From the NCBI GenBank assembly GCA_002070965.1, contig MWEH01000108.1:1-60703 (forward strand): a DNA stretch of 60,703 nt. Direction: 5' to 3'. Positions 8,765 through 17,479 of this stretch are shown piece by piece. A program made the position numbers and the translations under genes. Every line of letters begins with the position of its first letter. Position 1 is the first letter of the stretch. This stretch comes from Firmicutes bacterium ADurb.Bin080 (GTDB lineage: Bacteria; Bacillota; Clostridia; Christensenellales; DTU072). The notes beneath the pieces are model-generated. The model had not been told where the DNA came from. It searched no databases and saw nothing but the letters and a program-made list of their open reading frames with translations.

Positions 8765-9694
8765 TTATGCCTTTCCAGAGCAACCCAACACATATTGAAT
8801 TTTGTGTTTTACTATTTCCTTAACAGCATTTCTCGCTGGTCCTAAATATTGTCTAGGATCAAAATGAGAGGGATTCTCTTGGAAATATTTTCTAATTGTG
8901 CCTGTTACAGCCATTCTAAGATCAGAATCGATATTAATTTTGCAAACTGAAAGGGAAGCTGCCTTTCTTAACATATCTTCGGGCACTCCTTGTGCTCCAG
9001 GCATATTACCACCATATTGATTAATAATTTCAACAAGATACTGTGGAACTGAACTTGCACCATGCAATACGATTGGGAAACCAGGCAACCTTTTTCCAAC
9101 TTCTTCTAATATATCAAACCTCAATTTTGGTTCACCCTTGAATTTGAAAGCACCGTGGCTGGTTCCAATAGCTATAGCAAGGCTGTCAACGTTGGTTTTT
9201 GTTACAAATTCCTCAACTTGAGCAGGATCTGTATAGCTGCTATCTGCAGCGCTTACGTTAACATCATCTTCAACCCCAGAAAGTCTTCCGAGTTCAGCTT
9301 CAACAACAACACCTCTATCATGGGCATAGTCAACAACATTCTTTGTGATTTTAATGTTCTCTGCAAAGCTGTGGCTGGATGCATCAATCATTACTGAGGT
9401 AAAACCCATCTGTATGCAATCTTTACATATCTCAAATGAGTCACCATGGTCAAGATGCAAGACTATTGGTAGTCCAGAGTCTTCAACAGCGGCTTCAACT
9501 AACTTCTTGAGATAAATAGGACTCGCATATTTGCGTGCACCGGCGGAAACCTGAAGGATTAACGGCGCATTCTCTTCTTTTGCTGCGCTTACTATTCCCT
9601 GTATGGTCTCCATATTGTTTACATTGAAAGCTCCAATTGCATACCCGCCCTTATAGGCTTTTTCAAACATTTCTTTACTTGTTACTAATGGCAT
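8765..9694 (-). CDS. fba: Class II fructose-bisphosphate aldolase
   Basis: A 309-residue zinc-dependent aldolase of glycolysis that cleaves fructose 1,6-bisphosphate into dihydroxyacetone phosphate and glyceraldehyde 3-phosphate in the cytoplasm. The start MPLVTSKEMF is set by GGTGGAGG a few bases upstream; the longer frame would add ten unlikely residues. LHLDHGD (about 79-85) holds the catalytic Asp and a zinc His. VEAELG (131-136) and the VLHGASS segment are further family markers. Length and motifs fit the Bacillus FbaA type. A TATAAT -10 box is on the minus strand at 9728-9723, without a clear -35. The gene is convergent with rho. Confidence 0.96.
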   Translation of the reverse strand: MPLVTSKEMFEKAYKGGYAIGAFNVNNMETIQGIVSAAKEENAPLILQVSAGARKYASPIYLKKLVEAAVEDSGLPIVLHLDHGDSFEICKDCIQMGFTSVMIDASSHSFAENIKITKNVVDYAHDRGVVVEAELGRLSGVEDDVNVSAADSSYTDPAQVEEFVTKTNVDSLAIAIGTSHGAFKFKGEPKLRFDILEEVGKRLPGFPIVLHGASSVPQYLVEIINQYGGNMPGAQGVPEDMLRKAASLSVCKINIDSDLRMAVTGTIRKYFQENPSHFDPRQYLGPARNAVKEIVKHKIQYVLGCSGKA

Positions 9695-9878
9695 ACTAAT
9701 ACCTCCACCTGATAATGTTAACATTATACTACTTCAAGATAGTAAAATCTACTGAATAAAATTATCGTACTCCAATAATAAATTGGAATTATTAACATAA
9801 GCTATCAACCGGGGGAAATTCTTAGAGTCGGGAAAAAAGATTTAACATAACAAATATTTTTGTATTTCTTAATCACTA

Positions 9879-9907
9879 TTGCGACTTTTTATACTATATC
9901 GTATAAT
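9879..9907 (+). promoter_or_regulatory. Promoter directing a probable leaderless mRNA
   Basis: TTGCGA at 9879-9884 and TATAAT at 9902-9907 have an ideal 17-base spacer. Transcription should start about seven bases after the -10. That is at or next to the ATG at 9914, leaving no room for a ribosome-binding site. Confidence 0.7.
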
Positions 9908-9913
9908 GGCTTT

Positions 9914-10654
9914 ATGATTAGGAACGATGAAATTATATTGGATTTAGATTGTTGTGGATATAAGCTATATCAATCCCCTTCAGGATATTGTTTTACAACT
10001 GATTCAGTATTCTTGTCAGCTTGTGTTAGGGCAACTTCAAACGAAAGAGTTTTAGAAATCGGGTCGGGTTCAGGAGTAATATCCTTTTTGATTGCAGGGA
10101 AGACTGATGCGCTTGAGATTGTTGGTATTGAAATACAAAAGAGACTTTATGAAATGTCACTAAGGTCATTAGAGCTCAATAAATTGAACGACAGGGTCAA
10201 ATTTATTAATGGAGATATTAGAACAATAAAAAATGTTTTGCCAGCTGGGTCATTTGATGTAGTCGTTTCAAACCCGCCATATCAAATTCATAATAGTAAA
10301 GACGAGTTATCAGAGAAAGAGATATGTAAGACTGAAGTTTTATGCTCTTTGAAGGATTTGTTAACAGCTACTAAACGATTGCTTAAGTATGGTGGACGGT
10401 TTTATGCTGTTATAAGAACTAACAGGTTAGTGGACTTGATTTCAGAAATGCGTGCAAATCAGATAGAGCCGAAGAAGCTTATTCCAATACAAGCAAACAT
10501 TGAATCAGACATAGATTTGTGTATTATAGAGGGAAAGAGAAATGGTAGGCCAGGATTTCTGACTTGTAAGCCCATTATTATATATGATGAAAAAGGCAAT
10601 TATACTCCTGAAACTCAGGAGATTTATTATGGTCACAAGAATAAAGGTAATTGA
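9914..10654 (+). CDS. TrmN6/YabB-like tRNA (adenine-N6)-methyltransferase
   Basis: A 246-residue class I SAM-dependent methyltransferase. FTTDSVFLSA near the start, VLEIGSGSGVISFLIA (SAM-binding motif I, about 48-63) and VVSNPPYQ (the catalytic NPPY of N6-adenine methyltransferases, about 117-124) place it with enzymes that modify A37 of tRNA-Val. The start is MIRNDEIILDL at 9914. An upstream TTG at 9860 would lie before the promoter. There is no ribosome-binding site, and the promoter geometry points to a leaderless message. Its stop is followed after three bases by the ATG of rsmI, so the two RNA-modifying genes form an operon. Confidence 0.85.
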   Translation: MIRNDEIILDLDCCGYKLYQSPSGYCFTTDSVFLSACVRATSNERVLEIGSGSGVISFLIAGKTDALEIVGIEIQKRLYEMSLRSLELNKLNDRVKFINGDIRTIKNVLPAGSFDVVVSNPPYQIHNSKDELSEKEICKTEVLCSLKDLLTATKRLLKYGGRFYAVIRTNRLVDLISEMRANQIEPKKLIPIQANIESDIDLCIIEGKRNGRPGFLTCKPIIIYDEKGNYTPETQEIYYGHKNKGN

Positions 10655-10657
10655 TTG

Positions 10658-11482
10658 ATGCAAGGGAAGTTGTTTATTGTAGGGACCCCGATTGGGAATC
10701 TAGGTGATCTGTCGTTCAGAGGAAAAGAAGTTTTATCTTCGGTAGATTATATTGCATGTGAAGATACGAGACATTCTTCCCTTTTATTAAAACATTATGA
10801 GATTAAGAAACCACTCATATCATATCATAAACATAACGAGAGAGAATCGACTGAGAAGATACTTGAATTACTGAATGACTCAAAGCATGTAGCACTTATT
10901 AGCGATGCTGGGATGCCCGCTATATGCGATCCAGGGGCATATCTGATTAAAACAGCCAGGGAGTCAGGAATAATTGTCGAGAGCGTTCCGGGGCCAACTG
11001 CGTTGACTTCTGCGATTTCTATCGCAGGAAATGATTTTACAGGTTTTACGTTTCTGGGTTTTTTGCCAGAGAAAGAGTCGAGTAGAAAAAAGATAATAGA
11101 TGAGTTTAAAGGGTCTTCTTTGCCCTTTGTATTTTACTGTGCCCCCCATGATATTGAAAAGAACATTAATTTTATCTACGAAAGAATTGGAGACAGGGAA
11201 GTAATACTAGTAAAGGAAATATCCAAGATTTTTGAGAGTGTTGTATTTGCTAAATTATCAGAAGTTAAGTTTGAAACTGTTAAAGGAGAGTATGTGGCTA
11301 TTGTTCTTCCCGAAAGAAAGAGCGTGGAAGAGTCAGAGATAATAAAAGCATTGCATAACGAAATAAAGATGGGTTATAAGAAATCTCAAGCAATAAAAAA
11401 TGTTTCTGACAAGCTTAATGTCCCCAAAAATGAGGTTTATGGTTTGGCTTTATCAGTAAATGCGAATGAATTGGAGGAGTAG
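10658..11482 (+). CDS. rsmI: 16S rRNA (cytidine-1402-2'-O)-methyltransferase RsmI
   Basis: A 274-residue tetrapyrrole-methylase-fold enzyme that 2'-O-methylates C1402 in the decoding centre of 16S rRNA. LFIVGTPIGNLGDLSFR at the N-terminus, ACEDTRHSSLLL (about 35-46), SDAGMPAICDPG (about 78-90) and the PGPTALTSA loop are all diagnostic. ATG 10658 is preferred to the adjoining TTG at 10655. AAAGGT in the last codons of the previous gene is the only weak ribosome-binding site, so translation probably depends on coupling. Length is normal for the family. Confidence 0.95.
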   Translation: MQGKLFIVGTPIGNLGDLSFRGKEVLSSVDYIACEDTRHSSLLLKHYEIKKPLISYHKHNERESTEKILELLNDSKHVALISDAGMPAICDPGAYLIKTARESGIIVESVPGPTALTSAISIAGNDFTGFTFLGFLPEKESSRKKIIDEFKGSSLPFVFYCAPHDIEKNINFIYERIGDREVILVKEISKIFESVVFAKLSEVKFETVKGEYVAIVLPERKSVEESEIIKALHNEIKMGYKKSQAIKNVSDKLNVPKNEVYGLALSVNANELEE

Positions 11483-11501
11483 TTGACTTTTGCTTTGAAG
11501 T

Positions 11502-11530
11502 TTGTAAAAGTATAGATTTCGTGGTACTAT
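11502..11530 (+). promoter_or_regulatory. Promoter of the GH13 glucosidase gene
   Basis: TTGTAA at 11502-11507 and TACTAT at 11525-11530, spacer 17, with an extended -10 TG at 11522-11523. No operator-like repeat is evident. Confidence 0.6.
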
Positions 11531-11567
11531 TTTATAGAAAAAATAAATATATATACGGAGAGTGAAA

Positions 11568-13262
11568 ATGAAGACAAGATGGTATAAAGATGCGGTTTTT
11601 TATCAGATATACCCACGGAGCTTTTGCGACAGCAATGGGGATGGAATCGGTGACATAAAGGGCATTATCAGCAAACTTGATTATTTGAGGGATCTTGGAA
11701 TTAATGCTGTTTGGCTTTCACCAGTATATAAGTCACCTAACTGTGATAATGGTTATGATATTTCGGATTATAGAGATATTAATCCCGAGTTTGGAACGAT
11801 GGAGGACTTCAAGGAGATGCTTAAGGGGATGCATGATAGAGGCATTCGTTTAGTAATGGATCTCGTTGTAAATCACTCCTCTGATGAACACTTTTGGTTC
11901 CAAGAGAGTAAAAAGAGTAAAGATAACCCATACAGGGATTACTATATTTGGAGAGAAGGGAAAGGAAAAGATGGGAAGAAGCCTCCAAATAACTGGACTT
12001 CAAGATTCACAGGAAAGGCCTGGACTTTCGATGAAAAAACAAAAGAGTGGTACTTACACTTATTCACGAGCAAACAGCCCGATTTAAACTGGGATAATCC
12101 AAAAGTTAGAGAAGAGGTAGCCAATATATGTAATTTCTGGTTTGAGATGGGGGTTGATGGATTTAGATGCGATGTAATAACTTATATTAGTAAAGAAGAA
12201 GGTCTGCCAGATGGGAAAGGACTTCCGATTTTAAGGGGAGATGAACATTTTGTGTTGGGACCTAATATTCACAAATACTTCAACGAGATTAATGAAAAAG
12301 CTTGGTCAAGATACGACACAATGATTGTTGGAGAAGCTATAGGATGTAAACTAAAGGATGCTCCTTCGATAATAGCGGAAGACAGAAATGAATTGGACAG
12401 TGCAATTACTTTTGAATTGGTTCAAGTTGACTTCAAATCTGATTTTTTACCCGTAAAATTTAATTTAAGAAAATTCAAGCAAGTTCAATCTGCATGGCAA
12501 AACCTTCCGTCTAATTGCTGGCCCACTCTCTATTATGAGAATCACGATCAGCCGCGAAGCATAACTCGATATGGAAATGGGTATGGTATACACAGAAAGG
12601 AACTCGGGAAGATGCTTGCTGTTTCTTATTTCATGCTCAGAGGGACCCCATACATTTTTGAAGGGCAAGAAATAGGTATGACAAATATATATCTGAAGCC
12701 CGATGAGTATGTTGATGTTATGGCAAAGCAAATATTCACCATAGTAAAAAAAGTCTTTCCGCCACTATTACCTTTTGCAAGATGGGCTATGTCAAAAAGG
12801 GCGAGAGATCATGCGAGAACCCCTATGCAGTGGGAAGGAAAACAGGGCTGTGGTTTCACAACGGGAACACCCTGGATGAAGGTTAACCCGAATTGTGATG
12901 ACATCAATGTTGTTTCTGCCTTAAAAAACCCTAACTCTATTCTTAATTTTTACAAAAAGTTAATTGATTTTAGGAAGGGAAATGACATTATAAAAAATGG
13001 AACATATAAAGAATACTATGCAGGGAATAAAAATGTTTTCTGCTTTGAAAGAAAGACAGGAGATAAAGCTTATTTGGTTATATGCAACTTTAAAGAGAAA
13101 AACATTCCATTTAACGTTGATGATACAGGGATGAAGGGGGCAAAATTAGTTATTTCTAATTATCCCAATCAAGAGGATGTTCTGGGAGATGCTATTTTAT
13201 TAAAACCATATGAGGCAGTTGTTTTCGAAAAAGGAAATTCCGATTCAAAAAGAATAATATAG
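11568..13262 (+). CDS. GH13 oligo-1,6-glucosidase-type alpha-glucosidase
   Basis: A 564-residue intracellular glycoside hydrolase with no signal peptide. ATG 11568 follows CGGAG with a good gap; the GTG at 11562 is too close to it. Family regions in order: DLVVNHSS (I, His 103), QPDLNW, GFRCDVIT with nucleophile Asp 202 (II), MIVGEA with acid/base Glu 256 (III), and ENHDQPR with Asp 327 (IV). The residue after the nucleophile is Val. In this subfamily Val goes with alpha-1,6 specificity, whereas Thr marks alpha-1,4 maltases. It therefore probably removes glucose from isomalto-oligosaccharides or dextrin branches. Trehalose-6-phosphate hydrolase is a less likely alternative. No sugar transporter or regulator adjoins it. 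Confidence 0.92.
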   Translation: MKTRWYKDAVFYQIYPRSFCDSNGDGIGDIKGIISKLDYLRDLGINAVWLSPVYKSPNCDNGYDISDYRDINPEFGTMEDFKEMLKGMHDRGIRLVMDLVVNHSSDEHFWFQESKKSKDNPYRDYYIWREGKGKDGKKPPNNWTSRFTGKAWTFDEKTKEWYLHLFTSKQPDLNWDNPKVREEVANICNFWFEMGVDGFRCDVITYISKEEGLPDGKGLPILRGDEHFVLGPNIHKYFNEINEKAWSRYDTMIVGEAIGCKLKDAPSIIAEDRNELDSAITFELVQVDFKSDFLPVKFNLRKFKQVQSAWQNLPSNCWPTLYYENHDQPRSITRYGNGYGIHRKELGKMLAVSYFMLRGTPYIFEGQEIGMTNIYLKPDEYVDVMAKQIFTIVKKVFPPLLPFARWAMSKRARDHARTPMQWEGKQGCGFTTGTPWMKVNPNCDDINVVSALKNPNSILNFYKKLIDFRKGNDIIKNGTYKEYYAGNKNVFCFERKTGDKAYLVICNFKEKNIPFNVDDTGMKGAKLVISNYPNQEDVLGDAILLKPYEAVVFEKGNSDSKRII

Positions 13263-13310
13263 CTAAATATATAAACTGAATACAACTTAATTTTCCAAGA
13301 AGTAAAATAA

Positions 13311-13336
13311 AAACCCGCAGTTACCGGCGGGTTTTT
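13311..13336. terminator. Bidirectional terminator between the glucosidase and gap
   Basis: The stem AAACCCGC (13311-13318) pairs with GCGGGTTT (13327-13334) around an eight-base loop. A T-tract on the right and an A-tract on the left let it serve both convergent genes. Confidence 0.85.
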
Positions 13337-13358
13337 ATGTTGTTATTTATGAGTAGAA

Positions 13359-14378
13359 TTACACCAATTCTGAGAAAAACTTAATGGTTTTGACCATTTG
13401 GGATGTGTAGGAATTCTCATTATCATACCAACTAGTTACCTTTACAAAGCCTTTTCCATCTGGAAGGGTTGTAGCTTTCGTAAGAGTGGAATCAAAGAGG
13501 GATCCAAATGTCATGCCGATAACATCTGATGAAACGATTTCATCTTCTGTGTAACCATAGCAATCATTTGCGGCTGCTTTCATGAAACTATTAATTTCCG
13601 CTGCAGTTACTGCTTTCGTTGTAACTGCTACTAATTCAGTAATAGATCCTGCTGGAGTGGGCACTCTTTGTGCTGCTCCATCAAGCTTTCCAGCAAGTTC
13701 AGGGATAACAAGGCCAATTGCCTTTGCCGCACCTGTTGAATTAGGTATAATATTTTCTGCTGCTGCTCTGGCTCTTCTGAGATCGCCTTTGCGATGGGGG
13801 CCATCAAGGACCATCTGGTCTCCAGTATAAGCATGAATAGTTGTCATAAATCCTTTTTCAATATTCGCAAGCTTGTGAAGATTGTAAGCCATAGGGGCAA
13901 GACAATTAGTGGTACAAGATGCAGCAGAAATAATCGTATCAGAAGCTTTTAAAATATTTTCGTTTACCCCAAAAACAATAGTAGGTAGATCGTTGCCAGC
14001 AGGGGCAGAAATTACAACTTTCTTTGCACCAGCATCAATATGAGCTTGTGCCTTATCTTTTGAGGTGTAAAAACCTGTGCATTCAAGAACTACATCTACA
14101 TTGTAGGATTTCCAAGGAAGCTCATTTGCTTTTGCCATTGCAAAAATGGGAATTTCCTTTCCAGCTACAACAATAGATGAATCCTTTACTGATACTTGAT
14201 CACAAAGGGCGTATCTTCCTTGTACTGAATCATATTTTAATAAGTGTGCCAACATTTTTGCATCGGTCAAATCATTGATCGCAACAATTTCATATCCGGG
14301 TGCGTTGAACATTTGCCTAAAAGCTAGTCTTCCGATCCTTCCGAAACCGTTGATAGCTACTCTTACATTTTTTGCCAT
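13359..14378 (-). CDS. gap: Glyceraldehyde-3-phosphate dehydrogenase, type I
   Basis: A 339-residue glycolytic enzyme that oxidises and phosphorylates glyceraldehyde 3-phosphate with NAD. The nucleotide-binding [14 protein letters not shown] is at the N-terminus. INDLTDA places an Asp at the ribose-binding position, as in NAD-dependent forms. The catalytic motif SCTTNC is at 154-159 (Cys 155). [18 protein letters not shown] and WYDNENSYT are conserved. The start has CGGAGG upstream. The usual clostridial neighbours pgk and tpi are absent, so gap is a single transcription unit here, downstream of leuS but with its own promoter. Confidence 0.97.
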   Translation of the reverse strand: MAKNVRVAINGFGRIGRLAFRQMFNAPGYEIVAINDLTDAKMLAHLLKYDSVQGRYALCDQVSVKDSSIVVAGKEIPIFAMAKANELPWKSYNVDVVLECTGFYTSKDKAQAHIDAGAKKVVISAPAGNDLPTIVFGVNENILKASDTIISAASCTTNCLAPMAYNLHKLANIEKGFMTTIHAYTGDQMVLDGPHRKGDLRRARAAAENIIPNSTGAAKAIGLVIPELAGKLDGAAQRVPTPAGSITELVAVTTKAVTAAEINSFMKAAANDCYGYTEDEIVSSDVIGMTFGSLFDSTLTKATTLPDGKGFVKVTSWYDNENSYTSQMVKTIKFFSELV

Positions 14379-14426
14379 TGTATTACCTCCGAAAACTATA
14401 ATATAGTATGATTTTTATTATCTCTA

Positions 14427-14455
14427 ATTTTACTATTTGAACGTAATTTACGCAA
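14427..14455 (-). promoter_or_regulatory. Promoter of gap
   Basis: Read on the minus strand, TTGCGT (14455-14450) and TAAAAT (14432-14427) are 17 bases apart, about 50 bases upstream of the gap start. Confidence 0.6.
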
Positions 14456-14628
14456 CTGTTTGAGGGGTCTAATACTAAGATTTATATACATTTTTCAGAA
14501 GAAATGGCTCTGAAAAAGATAAATAAAATAGTAATAATAGATTGGAATATTCTTAATACCAAATGGTTATTTGGACAAAAGGAAAAAGAATAGTTTATAC
14601 ACAGGATTAAGCGCATTATAAAAAAATA

Positions 14629-17040
14629 CTATTTTGCTATAATATTTATAATTCTGTCTTTTACATAGATGACTTTTAGCACCGTCTTTCCATCTAACAA
14701 TCCTTGTTCTTTAACTGTTGCCATAACAGATTCCTCATCAGAACCGGTCTGGATTACTACTTTTCCTCTAAGTTTTCCCATGATTTGTACAGGAATTTCC
14801 ACGGAATCCATTACAAGCTTGTCAGGATTGTATTTTGGGAAAACAGCTTTATCTATCATAGCCCCATCATTTATTATCGAAAAAAGTTCACTTGTGATAT
14901 GTGGCGCAACAGGGTTTAATAAAAGAGAAATCGTATTAATTTCTTTTTTTGTTACACATCCTCTGGAGAAAATGGTATTTAAAGCAGTCATTAGGAACGC
15001 TATTGCAGTATTAAACTTGCAGTTCTCATAATCCCCATCTACTTTTTTTATAAGTAAATCAAGGTTTAAATCGCTATTATCTACATATTTATCTGGTTTC
15101 AATATATCTTGCAAGGCCCAATATCTCGAAAGAAATCTTTGGCAGCCTTTTATCCCATCCGGAGACCAAGGAGCAGGTTTTTCATAATCTCCAATGAAAA
15201 GGATAAAGGTTCTAAGTACGTCCGCACCATAATCCTTAAGAACATCATCGGGGTTTACTACATTCCCTCTTGATTTACTCATTTTCTCTCCATCTGCTCC
15301 CAAGATTAATCCTTGTGCAGATCTTCGAGCATAAGGTTCTTTATTAGTTACAACTCCGATATCATACAAAAATTGATTCCAGAATCTTGAATAAATCAAA
15401 TGCCTAGTTACGTGTTCCATTCCTCCATTGTACCAATCTACTTGGCCCCAGTAGGAGTAAGCTTCTGGATTAACTGCAAAATTATCATCTTTTGGACTCA
15501 TATAACGTAAAAAATACCAACTACTTCCAGCCCACTGAGGCATAGTGTCCGTTTCTCTTGTGGCGGGGCCTCCGCAGATTGGGCAAACTGTATTAACCCA
15601 GTCAGAACACTTAGAAAGAGGAGAACTTGCATCATCTGTTGGGCTAAAATCTTTCATTTCAGGGAGCAATAAAGGTAATTGTTCTTCGGGTATTGGGACC
15701 TGACCACACTTTTTACAATTAACTATTGGGATTGGTTCTCCCCAATACCTTTGTCTATTAAAAGCCCAGTCTTTCATTTTATAATCAGTTTTTGGTTTCC
15801 CAACTCCCAATATTTCCATTTCGTGAATCATTTTTGAAATCGCTTCAGGGACTGGCAACCCATTTATGAGGGGGGAATTTACCATTATGCCTTTATCATT
15901 CTTCTCTACATAGGGTTCTTTTTGAACGTCTACATCACTTTTTATTACTTCAATAATAGGAAGACCGAACGCCTTTGCAAAGTCCCAATCCCTCTTATCG
16001 TGGGCGGGAACAGCCATGATTGCTCCGGTTCCATAGTCCATCATAACGTAATCAGCAACAAAAACAGGGATTTCTTTATTTGTTAATGGGTTAATTGCTT
16101 TAATTCCTTTGAGAATAATTCCAGTCTTTTCCTTTGAAAGCTGAACTCTTTCGAACTCTTTTTTATGTCGAGCTTTATCTTGGTAATCAAGTATTTCGGG
16201 CAAATTCTGGATATTTTCTTCAATTGCATGGATTATGGGGTGTTCCGGAGATAGGACTAAAAATGTAGCTCCGTATATTGTATCTGGGCGGGTTGTATAG
16301 ACCACAACTGGGTGCTGATCATCACCAGATATGATTTGAAAAGTGACTTCAGCCCCAGTAGATTTTCCAATCCAGTTTTCCTGCTCGGTTTTTATTCTTT
16401 CAGGGAAATTTACCGTGGATAGTCCAGAAAGAAGAGTTTCTGCATAATCTCTAATTTTTAAGAACCAAACATCTTTTTCCTTTTGAATTACTTCGGAACC
16501 ACATCTGTCACATACTCCGTTTTGACTTTCCTCATTAGCAAGTACAACTTTGCACTCTGGGCAAAAATTTACAGTAGTTTTTGATTTGTAAGCTAACCCT
16601 TTCTTAAATAATTGGATAAAAATCCACTGTGTCCATTTATAATAAGAGGGATCTGTGGTGTCTACAGTTCTGTCCCAACAGAAGCTGTAACCTATTGATT
16701 TCAGCTGTTCTTCAAACTTCTTAATGTTTGAGTCGGTTACCTTTCTTGGATGTTGTTTGGTTTTTATTGCATAATTTTCTGTGGGCAATCCAAATGCATC
16801 ATATCCTATAGGGAAAAGAACGTTATACTGTTGGAGTCTTTTTTTTCGGGAAATTACCTCCATCGATGAAAATGCACGTATATGGCCAACATGCAAACCA
16901 GATCCGCTTGGATAAGGGAACTCAATCAAGGAGTAAAATTTTTCCTTATTGGGGTCTTCAGTGACCTCAAAAATATTGCCTTTATACCAGTAATTCTGCC
17001 ATTTCTTTTCTATTGCTTTGAAATCGTAATCTTTTGCCAT
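14629..17040 (-). CDS. leuS: Leucyl-tRNA synthetase
   Basis: A class I aminoacyl-tRNA synthetase of 803 residues, the usual bacterial size. FPYPSGSGLHVGH (41-53) is the HIGH region. GEKMSKSRGNVVNP (about 580-594) is the KMSKS loop. The zinc site CPECKVVLANEESQNGVCDRCG is present near 160. The CP1 editing domain includes the threonine-rich TTRPDTIYGATF and the AVPAHDKRD segment. The start follows GGTGGAGAG. No T-box leader precedes the gene. No clear terminator follows, but the next gene (gap) has its own promoter. Confidence 0.97.
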   Translation of the reverse strand: MAKDYDFKAIEKKWQNYWYKGNIFEVTEDPNKEKFYSLIEFPYPSGSGLHVGHIRAFSSMEVISRKKRLQQYNVLFPIGYDAFGLPTENYAIKTKQHPRKVTDSNIKKFEEQLKSIGYSFCWDRTVDTTDPSYYKWTQWIFIQLFKKGLAYKSKTTVNFCPECKVVLANEESQNGVCDRCGSEVIQKEKDVWFLKIRDYAETLLSGLSTVNFPERIKTEQENWIGKSTGAEVTFQIISGDDQHPVVVYTTRPDTIYGATFLVLSPEHPIIHAIEENIQNLPEILDYQDKARHKKEFERVQLSKEKTGIILKGIKAINPLTNKEIPVFVADYVMMDYGTGAIMAVPAHDKRDWDFAKAFGLPIIEVIKSDVDVQKEPYVEKNDKGIMVNSPLINGLPVPEAISKMIHEMEILGVGKPKTDYKMKDWAFNRQRYWGEPIPIVNCKKCGQVPIPEEQLPLLLPEMKDFSPTDDASSPLSKCSDWVNTVCPICGGPATRETDTMPQWAGSSWYFLRYMSPKDDNFAVNPEAYSYWGQVDWYNGGMEHVTRHLIYSRFWNQFLYDIGVVTNKEPYARRSAQGLILGADGEKMSKSRGNVVNPDDVLKDYGADVLRTFILFIGDYEKPAPWSPDGIKGCQRFLSRYWALQDILKPDKYVDNSDLNLDLLIKKVDGDYENCKFNTAIAFLMTALNTIFSRGCVTKKEINTISLLLNPVAPHITSELFSIINDGAMIDKAVFPKYNPDKLVMDSVEIPVQIMGKLRGKVVIQTGSDEESVMATVKEQGLLDGKTVLKVIYVKDRIINIIAK

Positions 17041-17071
17041 TTGCTCTCCACCCCATATTTTTATGCCTTAT

Positions 17072-17101
17072 ACTATACACGCGTGCGAAATAAAATGTAA
17101 A
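17072..17101 (-). promoter_or_regulatory. Promoter of leuS
   Basis: On the minus strand TTTACA (17101-17096) and TATAGT (17077-17072) are 18 bases apart. The 5' leader to the leuS ATG is only about 25 bases, which excludes a T-box from this promoter. Confidence 0.6.
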
Positions 17102-17284
17102 GTGAAATGCCCAATATAGGTTGGATCACATAATATAAGCATTATGTATACGAAATGAAGAAAATTGAATAAATGAAAAGGTAAAAACATTCTGAATAAG
17201 CAGAAAGGAGAAGGCATATTCATTAAATATTAAATGATTACATACACCGGGATTCCCTTTCACACAATGCACACAGGCCCTTCC

Positions 17285-17313
17285 TTGCAATGTACATGCG
17301 TGTAATGTATAAT
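17285..17313 (+). promoter_or_regulatory. Promoter of the unknown protein-ABC-FtsX operon
   Basis: TTGCAA at 17285-17290 and a perfect TATAAT at 17308-17313 with a 17-base spacer. The first gene starts about 160 bases downstream. Confidence 0.6.
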
Positions 17314-17479
17314 TTAAGTCAAATTAGTTGAATATTTTCCTGATTTTTTTCTTTTGCTTATTATATCTTGAGATCAGGACTGTTTTTTGTGGGATATTAG
17401 AAGAATATAGATAAAGCCTCTTATGCGTAAAGAACAATATTTTACATCTTGAAATAGGCTTAAAGGAATAAATAAAAAA

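Larger units (their letters stand above)
17041..17479. other. Divergent intergenic region between leuS and the FtsX-type operon
   Basis: These 439 bases hold no convincing gene. On the leuS side is a minus-strand promoter containing the palindrome CACGCGTG (17078-17085) in its spacer. On the other side is a plus-strand promoter at 17285-17313, which leaves a 5' leader of about 160 bases before the start at 17480. I see no T-box specifier or GGTGG-ACCGCG motif, and no other recognisable riboswitch. Confidence 0.6.
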
